DNA of 64,000 bases from Pelagomonas calceolata. Lineage: Eukaryota > Sar > Pelagophyceae > Pelagomonadales > Pelagomonadaceae. Of this stretch, positions 47,756 to 56,333 are shown in pieces; the first letter of the stretch is position 1; every line of letters starts with the position of its first letter. The position numbers were made by a program, and so were the translations under genes. The stretch covers positions 4,092,001 to 4,156,000 of the forward strand of contig CAKKNE010000003.1 in assembly GCA_918797485.1 (NCBI GenBank), read 5' to 3'. The notes under the pieces were generated by a model. That model did no database searches, had not been told where the DNA came from, and saw only the letters and a program-made list of their open reading frames with translations.

Positions 47756-50700
47756 AGGCCGTCGGACCGAGCGCGTAGCCGGCCACGAGGGCCGCCAACC
47801 CGGCGAGCACGAGCCCTCCGGGAATCCGAGCGCGGAATTCGGGCGCGGGCGTGGAGGTATCTTCGGGCTCGGGCCGATACCCCCGCCCGTACAGGACCAC
47901 GTAGTTGAGCTCGTCGCGGAACCGCCGGAGGTCCGCGTCGAACACATCCGGTTCATCGAGCACGCGCAAGGCGCGGTCCAGCGGTTCGCGCGACGGCGGC
48001 GGCGGCGGCGTGCTCGCGCCCGCGGCTTCACACGCCTCCTTTTCCGCCCTTTCCGCCGCGAAGAGCTTGTTCAGAATAGCCACCGCTAGCAGGACCGCGT
48101 ACGGCAGCCCATTGAGACGTTTTATGAACGGATGCAACGCGCACGCGACGACCACATCGTGCGGCGCAGTTTTGGGAGGTAGCGGCGTGTAGGGATTCGT
48201 GACGCGGCGCTTGAGCTCGGTACACCTCTGCAGGAGTAAGAGCGCGGTGTCGCCCGGCGCCATTGGCCCCAGGCTGACTGGCTGCTCCGTGACGCCACGC
48301 ACGAGGCCGATGCCCGAGCCCGACGAGCACGTCAGCAGCACTCTTATGTTCGAGCACGCTTCCAGTAGACCCTGCAGTAACAAGCGACAGCGTTCTCTCG
48401 CTCTTTGTTCGTCGCCGGCTGTGACGAGTCGTTCAAAATCGTTCAGGACCACGAGGACCCTCCCGGCGCTTGCCAGGTCCGCCAGCGTGGAGGTGTTGAT
48501 GAACGCCGCCGCCCCTGTCACGTCGTCGAAGAAGCGGTCGTGCGTCGTGGCTTCGACCCAGACCACAGCGTCGAATTTCCGATGATGTCGCACGTAGGCC
48601 GCCGCTTTTGCCGCCAAAGCACTCTTGCCGGAGCCGTAGCGCCCGCCGATCGTTGTGAGACGATGGTTGAGGATGGACTCGAGGCAGACCAACAACTCGG
48701 AATCCCGGCCCACGAAAAACGTCGGCGGCGGCGGCGCGTTGGACGGCACCGGCGGCGGCGTCGTCTCGCGGAACGACCCGGGGATCTCGGAGAAGATGGG
48801 CTCGTCGTGGGGTTGGTCCTCCGGGAGCAGTACGAAGCGTCCGTCCGAAGTCATGTTCTTGCGCGTGTTCTGCGCTGCGGCGCAACCGATGTCGAAGGCT
48901 GTGCGCACCGAATCCATAATCGCCAGAGATCGGTAGAACGCCCGGCAAAATTCTATGCCCGCGCGATCGGAAATCCTACCGTTGTTCTGGTCCTGCGCCA
49001 CGGCGACCACGTGTTCCACGCCCGCGGCCACGAACGCTCGCCCAACATCTTCGCTCTTGCACGAGTTCAACACCACCAATTTGCATGTCCCAGCCGCACA
49101 GGCTGACACACACCTCCGCAGCGCCTTGGCCTCCAAGGCGTGCGCGCCGCCGTGGCCGTCTTCGAACATCATAATCCCTTCTTTGCCGTGGCCGGCAAAA
49201 TGCACCACGCGCGCCCCCAGCGTCACGGCCGATTGGAACGCGTCCACGGTGGCGGTGCGGACCTGGAGCTCGACGTCAACGTTCGCGCAAGCTGCGGCTT
49301 CGCGCAGCGCCTGCCGGAGTTTGTTGGCCTCGCCCTCTAGATCCAATCCGCCGATCTTCCCTAGTGGTATTTCTCGATCTCGTGCGTACACAGTCGAATT
49401 GTTCAACGGCTCGCTCTGCAGCATGACGACGCGGTTCGCCAAAACCGCGCTGCTCGCTTGCCGCTGTGGCGGCAAGCGGCGCGGCACGGGCCCGCCCGCC
49501 AGCAACAACTTCGCGACGCGCTGGAGGACCTCCTGCTCGGTTGGGCTGAAGGCGACGAGGTGCACCCGCTGGAGACCTGGATAAGCCATGTCGCCAATAG
49601 CGCGCACCGCCACTTCGAGCACGTTCTCCAACGACCGCGTCCCTCGACCGATACCCGCCGACAACAGAGTAAACGCGACCGTCTTGCAGTGATTTTCCTG
49701 GGCGCGCCGCATCGCCGCGAGGTAGGCGTCGCGCAGGAGGTCGTCGCCCCCGCGCGTGTTGGCGTCCAGCTTCCGGTAGTCGGGCCCGACGGCGTGGATG
49801 ACGACGGAGCACGCCAGAAACCCAAAGGGCCCGCCCGTGGTGACGACGGCGTCGCCGACCTCGCAGCGCTTGTCGCCGCCGCTGATGATGGGTAAGGCCT
49901 GCCGCTTCTCCGCTAACAACGCTCCTCCGGCTCGAGCGATCGCCCCGTCTGCGCCGCCCCTTTCGAGACAGCTCTTGTTGGCCGCGTTCACGATCGCGTC
50001 GACATCGGCGTCCACGACGCTTCCGGCCGAGACCACCAATTCGCCGTATTTCAGGGCGTGGCGCGCCAGGGGTGCCAGGTTGTCGACCAATCCGCCGTCC
50101 GGCGAGCTCGACCTGACTGTGTTGACCGCGAACTCCTCCGACTCCGTCCGCAGGCGATGTACAGCGAGACGGGCGCTGAAGGCCTCGTCAGGCATGGTCT
50201 GGGCTCCCTCGACGAGGCGCGCCTGGACGGGCGCTTGCACGACGGCCTCGGCCGCGGCCGCGGCGCCTCCACTTAGCATGGCGCAAAAGCCCACGTGCCG
50301 TTCCTTCAGCCGCCCCGCGGTCTCGAGCAGGCCCCGGGGCCAGCCCCGCTCGGAGGCCACGCCCCCCTCGAACTTCCAGACGTACTGGCCGTGCTCGCCT
50401 TCGTCGTCCAGGGACAGGCACAGGCCGCCCCGGCCCCCCGGCCCCCAGCCGGCCCGCCACCCGGCGCACAGGTCGCCGGAGCTGTTCTGGACGCCGACGT
50501 ACTGGCCCGCTTCCAGGTAGAGGGGCGGCGCCACGCGCACCGTCTGCTCCGCGCCGAGCACGTGCGCCACGCGGATGGCCCGCCGGCGCTCCTCGACGAG
50601 GTAGCCCTGCGATTCGCCCATGGCGCCCGCCCGCGTGCTGTACGAGCACACGTCCCAGCCGCTCCCGTCCGCCGGCCCCGCCGGCCGGCCGTGCAGCCGC

Positions 50701-50876
50701 AGCCGGACCTCTCGGACGTAGCCCGCGAACGGCGCCTTGGCTTTGAGGACGACGCGGTGCGCGTCGCGGTACAGCCGCGTCGGCTCGGCCGGCAGCGGCG
50801 CGAGCCCCAGGACGTGCGCGCGCTGGATGGGCGCTGCGCTGGCTTTTACCCCCGGGGAGGCGCATCTATCCGGCAT
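47511..50876 (-). CDS. Macro-CHAT-STAND-TM-SAM protein, NLR-like
   Basis: A 1,121-aa single-exon protein. Order: an N-terminal beta-rich domain (~25-200, FAGYVREVRLRLHG, YLEAGQYVGVQNSSG); a macro domain (~270-460, AIVNAANKSCLERGGADGAI, LLSAGIGRGT); a CHAT caspase-like domain (~500-690) with the catalytic His in VVHFAGHGKEG and Cys in LVVLNSCKSEDVG; a STAND/NB-ARC ATPase (~725-900) with P-loop GGRYGSGKSALA and Walker B VLVVLNDFERL; one membrane span (~1020, GGLVLAGLAALVAGYALG); and a C-terminal SAM domain. CHAT and STAND domains together are typical of protease-type immune and death effectors. Here the sensor could be the macro domain (ADP-ribose) or the N-terminal domain, with SAM for assembly. 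The role is inference. Confidence 0.85.
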   Translation of the reverse strand: MPDRCASPGVKASAAPIQRAHVLGLAPLPAEPTRLYRDAHRVVLKAKAPFAGYVREVRLRLHGRPAGPADGSGWDVCSYSTRAGAMGESQGYLVEERRRAIRVAHVLGAEQTVRVAPPLYLEAGQYVGVQNSSGDLCAGWRAGWGPGGRGGLCLSLDDEGEHGQYVWKFEGGVASERGWPRGLLETAGRLKERHVGFCAMLSGGAAAAAEAVVQAPVQARLVEGAQTMPDEAFSARLAVHRLRTESEEFAVNTVRSSSPDGGLVDNLAPLARHALKYGELVVSAGSVVDADVDAIVNAANKSCLERGGADGAIARAGGALLAEKRQALPIISGGDKRCEVGDAVVTTGGPFGFLACSVVIHAVGPDYRKLDANTRGGDDLLRDAYLAAMRRAQENHCKTVAFTLLSAGIGRGTRSLENVLEVAVRAIGDMAYPGLQRVHLVAFSPTEQEVLQRVAKLLLAGGPVPRRLPPQRQASSAVLANRVVMLQSEPLNNSTVYARDREIPLGKIGGLDLEGEANKLRQALREAAACANVDVELQVRTATVDAFQSAVTLGARVVHFAGHGKEGIMMFEDGHGGAHALEAKALRRCVSACAAGTCKLVVLNSCKSEDVGRAFVAAGVEHVVAVAQDQNNGRISDRAGIEFCRAFYRSLAIMDSVRTAFDIGCAAAQNTRKNMTSDGRFVLLPEDQPHDEPIFSEIPGSFRETTPPPVPSNAPPPPTFFVGRDSELLVCLESILNHRLTTIGGRYGSGKSALAAKAAAYVRHHRKFDAVVWVEATTHDRFFDDVTGAAAFINTSTLADLASAGRVLVVLNDFERLVTAGDEQRARERCRLLLQGLLEACSNIRVLLTCSSGSGIGLVRGVTEQPVSLGPMAPGDTALLLLQRCTELKRRVTNPYTPLPPKTAPHDVVVACALHPFIKRLNGLPYAVLLAVAILNKLFAAERAEKEACEAAGASTPPPPPSREPLDRALRVLDEPDVFDADLRRFRDELNYVVLYGRGYRPEPEDTSTPAPEFRARIPGGLVLAGLAALVAGYALGPTAWTTTRIAPPPQIEFADDALRRFVEQNGLSAYAAAILGVADSLDDLVEATDEDVDELAAETGMPKLKQRKFKRALAGLRGAT

Positions 50877-50904
50877 GGTCTGCTGTTTGTTTGCGCGCCT
50901 GGTG

Positions 50905-51060
50905 GCGGTGCTCGGCGCTCGGCTGCCGGGGCAGCTGAGGATTGCTTCGCAGGCACGTCGAGAGTGGTGCGTGCGATAGGCGCAACCAGCTTTTCGCTAG
51001 CCAGGCTGCTGAGCCGCGCTCGGGATACTCGGGCAGCCTCTGTCCCGGGATCTCCGCTCC
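50905..51060 (-). promoter_or_regulatory. Upstream block shared with the Dabb gene
   Basis: GCTCGGCTGCCGGGGCAGCTG, ATTGCTTCGCAGGCACG and GCTCGGG...GCAGCCT occur in the same order at 51680-51810. Each copy lies just upstream of a minus-strand start (50876 and 51583). A duplicated promoter or 5'UTR segment is the simplest reading. The two copies differ by small indels. Confidence 0.5.
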
Positions 51061-51172
51061 TCCTAGTAAGTATTGGCTTTAAGGAATTATAGTCGCACGG
51101 AGGAAAAACCCGGCCAAGTTGAACGGAGTGAAGCCTGCCCGGGTCCGTGCGGGTTGAATATAGGTGGTGCTG

Positions 51173-51583
51173 TCATCGGCGCGCGAGCAAGCGCCCGAGC
51201 GCGACGCCGCAGACCAGCGCGGCGAAGACCCTGGTATTCGACGGCGGCGTCCGCTGCGAGCAGGGCGTCGCCCACTCCATCATCGCGCACGTCTGCACCG
51301 CGTGCCGGCGCATCAGGTGCGGCTTCAATAAACCGAACGCGTCCAAGTGATTTCTAGCTTTCGTGTAGCGGCGGTAGTCGTCCTCCGTCGCGAACTCCGC
51401 GACGATGGCGACGTCGTGGGTCATATTCCTTCTGCCAAATTCTGAATCATCCTTGCCGATGCGGTACGACAGGATGTAGGTCTCGGTGACCGGGATCTGG
51501 CCGAGCTTTTTCAGGCCGGGCTCGACGACGCTTTCCGGCGTGCCGGGCTTCCACTGCAGCAGGACGACGTGCGTGAGCGTCAT
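51173..51583 (-). CDS. Dabb (stress-responsive A/B barrel) domain protein with membrane tail
   Basis: A 136-aa protein. The ferredoxin-like alpha/beta barrel is seen as MTLTHVVLLQWKPGTPESVVEPGLKKLGQIP, YRIGKDDSE, then DVAIVAEFATEDDYRRYTKARNHLDAF, matching the Dabb family of dimeric barrel proteins. The C-terminus (RVFAALVCGVALGRLLARR) is a single hydrophobic segment with a basic end, as in tail-anchored proteins. Dabb proteins vary in function (stress proteins, cyclases), so the activity is unknown. Confidence 0.78.
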   Translation of the reverse strand: MTLTHVVLLQWKPGTPESVVEPGLKKLGQIPVTETYILSYRIGKDDSEFGRRNMTHDVAIVAEFATEDDYRRYTKARNHLDAFGLLKPHLMRRHAVQTCAMMEWATPCSQRTPPSNTRVFAALVCGVALGRLLARR

Positions 51584-51980
51584 CTTGTGTCTTCGGCGCC
51601 TGACCGCGAGCGCGGCGCTCTAAGATTGAAAGGCAGGGAGAGCACTCTCAAGAGTACTCTGGACCAAAGGCAGCGTCGTCGTGCGGTGCTCGGCTGCCGG
51701 GGCAGCTGCTGATTGCTTCGCAGGCACGATATCTGTCGAGAGTGATGCGTGCGATTGGCGCAGTTCGCTTTCGCTGGCCAAGGCTTGCTCGGGCAGCCTG
51801 TGGATCTAGAATCTCTCCGTGCTAGCGGGCCGCAATGAAAACAATTATGAAAACACCGCTAGCCCCAATAAGCGACTCTCCCTCGGTCTCTCTGAAGTAT
51901 CCGGGCCCATATGGGGGCTACACGGAGGCAGGGGGAAAATGAAGCTTCCTTTGCACACCAGCTTACAAATTTGTGGGGGA
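51584..51980. other. Upstream region of the Dabb gene with duplicated block
   Basis: Holds the second copy of the 50905-51060 block at 51680-51810. Otherwise nothing recognised. Confidence 0.5.
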
Positions 51981-52463
51981 CTACTTCGCGCCGCGCTTGC
52001 CGAGCGCATAGCCCAGGGCGAGGCCCGCGAGGCCCGCGAGGACCAGCGCGTGCTCGACCTTGACTTCAATAGTTTTGCCCTTGACGCTCACACCGGGACA
52101 CAACGCGCACTGGCAGTCGTCGCCGCACTCGCAGTTCGGCCCGCACGTGCAGGTCCCCAGGGCCACCGCCGGGCACGGCCCCTTGCCGCCACCGCAGGGC
52201 GTCACGACGTAGCCCGCGTCGACCAGTGCTTTGGACATGGCCGTCGCCGCGCATTGGCACGCGTCGCCGCAGGGGCATTTCCCGTCGGGCTTCGGGCAGT
52301 CGCAGCCCGGGAACGCGCCCTGTAACGTTCCGGTGGCCGTGCCCTTTTCCAGAGAGACGTCCGCCCTCGAGACGAACGGCAGCGCTTCCAATGTGGAGGT
52401 GACGCGCTTGACGCAGGCCTGGCAGGTCATTTTCACGTTGAGGGTGACTGATGAGGGCGCCAT
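51981..52463 (-). CDS. HMA copper-chaperone domain fused to metallothionein-like Cys clusters, tail-anchored
   Basis: A 160-aa protein. The HMA fold starts VTLNVKMTCQACVKRVTSTLEALP, with the CxxC metal site of copper chaperones. A Cys-rich segment (CDCPKPDGKCPCGDACQC) is inserted within the HMA fold before its last helix and strand (AMSKALVDAGYVVTPCGG). A second cluster follows (CTCGPNCECGDDCQCALCPG). Both resemble metallothionein, with CxC and CxxxC pairs. The last ~20 residues (ALVLAGLAGLALGYALGKRGAK) are a membrane tail. The protein could hold and hand over copper or other soft metals at a membrane. It is divergent from the two-TM Cys-rich gene. Confidence 0.82.
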   Translation of the reverse strand: MAPSSVTLNVKMTCQACVKRVTSTLEALPFVSRADVSLEKGTATGTLQGAFPGCDCPKPDGKCPCGDACQCAATAMSKALVDAGYVVTPCGGGKGPCPAVALGTCTCGPNCECGDDCQCALCPGVSVKGKTIEVKVEHALVLAGLAGLALGYALGKRGAK

Positions 52464-52966
52464 CTTGTCGATGTGTTGTATTTATTCGCAGGAAATCGTG
52501 TTTTTTGCAGGGATGCGGTGAACGGTACGCTGTCAAATTGCGCGTGTGGACAGATAGCAGCAAGGGAGCACTGCTAAATGGTAGCGCACACAACGTTGTC
52601 TGTTTGTACTTGCGTGTATAGGCTAGGCGATTATAACTCCTGGGTTGTGTGGGCTAGCGGCCGGTAAGACACTAGCAAGCAAGATTTGTACGCCTGCTTG
52701 CCCGGAGAGGCTTAAGGCCGTTCCAGGGAGTCCTTTCGGACGGATCGAGAGGCAATTTTGGGTGCAGCGCATCCTCTGCCAAAGTGAGCCCTCTCCCAAA
52801 AAGCGCTTGCACCCAGGCGTTGCAACGTAGCGAGAGAGCAGTTATAAGTCGCCGCGCAGCGCAATCCCCAGCTGTGTTGCAAGAAAACCCTCGTCGCGCG
52901 ACGCTCACAAATCTTTTGACCTGGGCTGTGGTCACAGCCTGTTTAGCGCTGCGCGCACGCGCCACC
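52464..52966. other. Divergent promoter region with one palindromic motif
   Basis: Between the HMA gene (minus) and the two-TM gene (plus). Holds motif copy 5 at 52653-52676. The plus-strand start has the exact Kozak context GCCACCATGA. Confidence 0.55.
52653..52676 (-). repeat. Dispersed palindromic motif, copy 5
   Basis: On the minus strand GCTAGTGTCTTACCGGCCGC plus TAGC. The flanking AAG (on the plus strand CTAGCAAG) is shared with copy 3. Confidence 0.75.
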
Positions 52967-53671
52967 ATGAGTTACGGCGAGACGAACCTCACCTTCGTCG
53001 CGACGCTGACGACGCTCCTCTTCTGCAGTCTTTATATTCACTCGCAAGTGCAAACGAGCCCCGCGGCGCCGATGTACGATTATGATCAACAAAGTGACTG
53101 GCGGCCCGCGCCGCGGCCCGTCACACAACCGCGGCCCTACCAGCGGCCCGCGCCCCAGGTGCACTACCCGAAGCCGACGATGAGGCCGACGGCGGCGCCC
53201 AAGCAAGCTCAAAAGGCGGCGCCCGTGGCCTCGTGCCTCGACGACGCCTCCTGGTACTACGGCATGGACAAGACGAAGAACTGCGTTCATGTGGCGGAAA
53301 AGCCCCAAAAACGGTGCCAGACCTCCGACGGCACGCGGACTGGATTGGAGGCGTGTCCCCAGAGTTGCGGCGTGCCTTGTAGTGTGTCCTACGCGCCTAC
53401 TTCTGTAGCCGAGTTCTCCCATAAACCTTCGATGAGGCCGACGCGCAAGCCCCACGCCTTTATCCGGTACGACGACGACGACGCTGTAGTTGTGGAGGAC
53501 GCTTACACCTTTCCGTGGTGGCGCCTCACGTTCGGGATCGTGGTGCTAGGTGGATTGGCCTGGGTCTTCACGAAGTCGACGCTCGACGGGGCCTACGATA
53601 GGCTGTCGCGGACGGTGCCGCTGCCGGGCGCGGTCTTCGGCTCGTCTTCGTCGGAGTACGAGCGCGTCTAG
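52967..53671 (+). CDS. Two-TM protein with algal Cys-rich (ShK-like) domain
   Basis: A 234-aa protein. The start is in a perfect Kozak context. The first membrane segment (FVATLTTLLFCSLYIHS) acts as signal anchor. A Pro/Arg/Gln-rich stalk with PTMRPTAAP motifs follows. A Cys-rich module comes next (SCLDDASWYYGMDKTKNCVHVAEKPQKRCQTSDG...CPQSCGVPC), a six-Cys pattern common in diatom and other stramenopile secreted proteins. The second membrane segment (FPWWRLTFGIVVLGGLAWVF) and a Ser-rich tail complete it. The function is unknown; it may be a surface protein. Confidence 0.7.
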   Translation: MSYGETNLTFVATLTTLLFCSLYIHSQVQTSPAAPMYDYDQQSDWRPAPRPVTQPRPYQRPAPQVHYPKPTMRPTAAPKQAQKAAPVASCLDDASWYYGMDKTKNCVHVAEKPQKRCQTSDGTRTGLEACPQSCGVPCSVSYAPTSVAEFSHKPSMRPTRKPHAFIRYDDDDAVVVEDAYTFPWWRLTFGIVVLGGLAWVFTKSTLDGAYDRLSRTVPLPGAVFGSSSSEYERV

Positions 53672-53715
53672 GGTTGCGCCTGTGGATGTGTGACTAACTA
53701 TGTGTCTCAACTTAT

Positions 53716-54900
53716 TCAGTAATTGGCGAAGTCGTCGTAGTATTCGTCGGAGTAATGCGTCCGATAGATGTCATGCGCCGTTCGCTTGATGCCCGCCAAA
53801 GTCCTCTTCTCAGACGCAAGCCGGTCGACGCGTCCCTTGAGAGATGCCATGCGCTTTAGCAGCGCACGAGACCAGGCCGAGGAGACGCGGCGGAGGCATA
53901 ACGCAGCGGCGAGGCGCGCCCTGGAACTCGCGAGGCCGAACGTTATACTTTCATATATGGAGTCAAACTCGGCTCCCATGTCGTTCATCTCCTCGAAGCT
54001 GGGCACCGCCTCGTCGCTGATGTCTGGATACGAGGAGACCGGTGACGAGTCCCAGTCAGCGCGGAATTGCCCCGACGCCGCCAGGCTCTCGTCCGCCTCG
54101 CGGTCGGCGGCAGGCGCCGCGGCGAGGAAGTCGCAGACGTGTCGCAGAATCTCGTCGGGTAGCCCCGGCATCCGCTCCATCGGCGAGCGCCCGCCGACGT
54201 AAATTGCTTTGCCCGACCACCACGCCGCGTTCCGGACCGCGCCCGCGGGCGTAAGTTTCCGGCGCAGCGCGTCGCGCGCCCCACGCAGGGCGGCAAATAA
54301 TTTGTCGACCGTTCCTTTATCCGAGCCGCGTAGAGCCTCGTAGCGCGAGTGCCCCGGGCTAGACGCCTGTGTGGAAATCAACCATTGAGTTAGGTTTGGA
54401 TCTTCGTGAGCCTCCACGCCATCGAGCCGACGCGGCCACGGTGATAACGTCGCGTCGATGGCGTGGCATCGCCACGCCGTCGAGCAGACGCAGCTACGGA
54501 AGCACGTCGCGCCGATGGCATGGGGCGCCCGAAATTTGATTTCCACTCAGCTACGCGCGCCGCGCCCCTTCTTGGGTTTGCAGTACAATTCGGGCTGCTC
54601 GCCGGGTCCGTCCATCGGCGGCTCAGCGTCGACGACGCGCACCAGTAGCTCCACGGACGCGTTCAGCCACTGGTCGGGCCGCAAAAGCTCCAACGTACAG
54701 ATCACTCGCCGCGCGGCGTCCTCGGCGATGCCGTGGTGCCGGAGCCAGGGCCGGAGCGGATAGAGATCGCGCGAAGGGTAGTGCAGTAACCTCGGCGGTT
54801 TGAGTGGTAGTTTCGAGGCGACGAGGACCTCCGCGCCGGCGAGCGGTGTCCGCTGGCCGTCGGTGGCCGGCCAGCCGCCGTATAGGGCGCGCGCCGCCAT
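53716..54900 (-). CDS. F-box-like protein (2 exons, GC donor)
   Basis: Exons 54559-54900 and 53716-54366 (330 aa). The N-terminal ~110 residues (PLKPPRLLHYPSRDLYPLRPWLRHHGIAEDAARRVICTLELLRPDQWL) are not recognised. After the intron, GLPDEILRHVCDFLAA near residue 165 resembles an F-box core. The C-terminus is helical and basic (LLKRMASLKGRVDRLASEKRTL). The intron is a family-1 introner. Frame is kept only if the donor is GC (GCGCGTAG); the GT four bases later would give a stop codon after two codons. Confidence 0.6.
54367..54558 (-). mobile_element. Introner element with probable GC donor (family 1)
   Basis: A 192-bp element. Plus-strand termini are CTGTGTGGAAATCAACC (54367) and TTTGATTTCCACTCAG (ending 54550). 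The flanks CTAGACGC and CTACGCGC form an imperfect 8-bp target duplication. On the transcribed strand the intron runs GCGCGTAG...CCACACAG. Confidence 0.78.
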
Positions 54901-55255
54901 TTATATATGCTCACTTGAGAGAGTACTTAAGCGGTCACGAACGCTAGACTCGCTTGAGGCCTTTGACTAATGGTCTCTCCAAGCCAAATGCTTGTAGACG
55001 TAGTAACGCCGTTGGTCGCAAGGATGGAGCGGACGAGCGAAAGTTCACGTCAAGCGACGTCCGCCGACGCGTAAATCGAGCCACTTGCGCTACCAAGTTA
55101 GGGGGGGGAACCCGATTTGCCAGGGCCACCACGCCGCCGCGGCAAGCCTCACAAACGCCCAAACCAACGCAAAATGATCCTCACAACCTGCGCCGCCTGC
55201 GCCGCCCCACTGGCCCACAACGCGCCGCGATGTGTGAGATGTAAATTACGCTATT

Positions 55256-55562
55256 TACATTTGTTTGGGTCAGCTTCTTGGGAGGTCGAAACCCCTATCG
55301 CCAGCTTAAGACCCACCCTCTGGTTCGCACCTTGCCCGTCCTCCGGAGAGCGGCTAGGCGGTCCCCCTCAAGAGCACCCCAAAAGAGGAATTTAATACAG
55401 CACCACGGCCAGCCCCGGCGGGAGAAAGGAAGTTCATAACACCGGAAAGAACCTGAGAGAGGCAGCGTCGCAACCTGGTCCTGCGCGCGCGGGGTTGGGC
55501 GGGGAGGGGCTGGTGGGTGAGAGCGCGTTGGCCATGGCAACCCGAATTTTGTGCTTTTATCT
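55256..55562. repeat. First 307-bp direct terminal repeat
   Basis: Starts TACATTTGTTTGGGTCAGC and ends TGTGCTTTTATCT. It does not have the TG...CA ends of most LTRs. Confidence 0.85.
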
Positions 55563-56026
55563 ATTTGTTGCCTTCGGCATATAAGTCCCGGACGTAACAC
55601 GTTCTCCGGTTCCTGAGGAAGTAGAGAAACGTATTCGCCACGAGAACCTTTGAAGATGAACTTGTTCAGGACGGCAGGAAATGGCGGCGCGGCGCGTCTG
55701 ACAACGCCTCGCATTCGAGACTTGCTCCGCAAGCCCACACGGCAAGCGGCATCCGACCTCCAGCCATACGCCTAGGCGAAGCTGACAACGTCCCGCATTC
55801 GCGACTTGCTCCGAAGGTCCATATGACCGACGGCGTCCGCATATCTCAGCCTAAACCATCCCTAAGAGCATGGAGCACGGACGGCGCACGGACGGCAGCT
55901 AACGGGGTGTAAACGAAGAAATCCGAGCAGCAAACGCGTTGGTATCAGAGGCTTCGAGCGTGGCGGAACCACCAGGCTAGGAGCCCGGGTATGCGCGTCG
56001 TTCGTCGCCAAGAGCGTCAAGATATT

Positions 56027-56333
56027 TACATTTGTTTGGGTCAGCTTCTTGGGAGGTCGAAACCCCTATCGCCAGCTTAAGACCCACCCTCTGGTTCGCA
56101 CCTTGCCCGTCCTCCGGAGAGCGGCTAGGCGGTCCCCCTCAAGAGCACCCCAAAAGAGGAATTTAATACAGCACCACGGCCAGCCCCGGCGGGAGAAAGG
56201 AAGTTCATAACACCGGAAAGAACCTGAGAGAGGCAGCGTCGCAACCTGGTCCTGCGCGCGCGGGGTTGGGCGGGGAGGGGCTGGTGGGTGAGAGCGCGTT
56301 GGCCATGGCAACCCGAATTTTGTGCTTTTATCT
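56027..56333. repeat. Second 307-bp direct terminal repeat
   Basis: Same sequence as 55256-55562 by eye. Its right edge abuts the duplicated target ATTACGCTATT. Confidence 0.85.

Larger units (their letters stand above)
55256..56333. mobile_element. LTR-like (TRIM-type) insertion, 1,078 bp
   Basis: Two 307-bp direct repeats (55256-55562 and 56027-56333), identical as far as I can read, enclose 464 bp. The insertion is flanked by ATTACGCTATT at 55245-55255 and 56334-56344, a target duplication of up to 11 bp (probably shorter plus chance). No gag or pol coding is visible, so it is non-autonomous. The middle holds TGGTATCAGAG at 55940-55950 and two related ~32-bp segments at 55698 and 55782 (CTGACAACG...GACTTGCTCCG). 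Identical repeats imply a recent insertion. Confidence 0.8.

Noticed and set aside
55930-55970. Possible tRNA-related sequence around TGGTATCAGAG
   Set aside because: No cloverleaf could be drawn on either strand; only the acceptor-end match is present.
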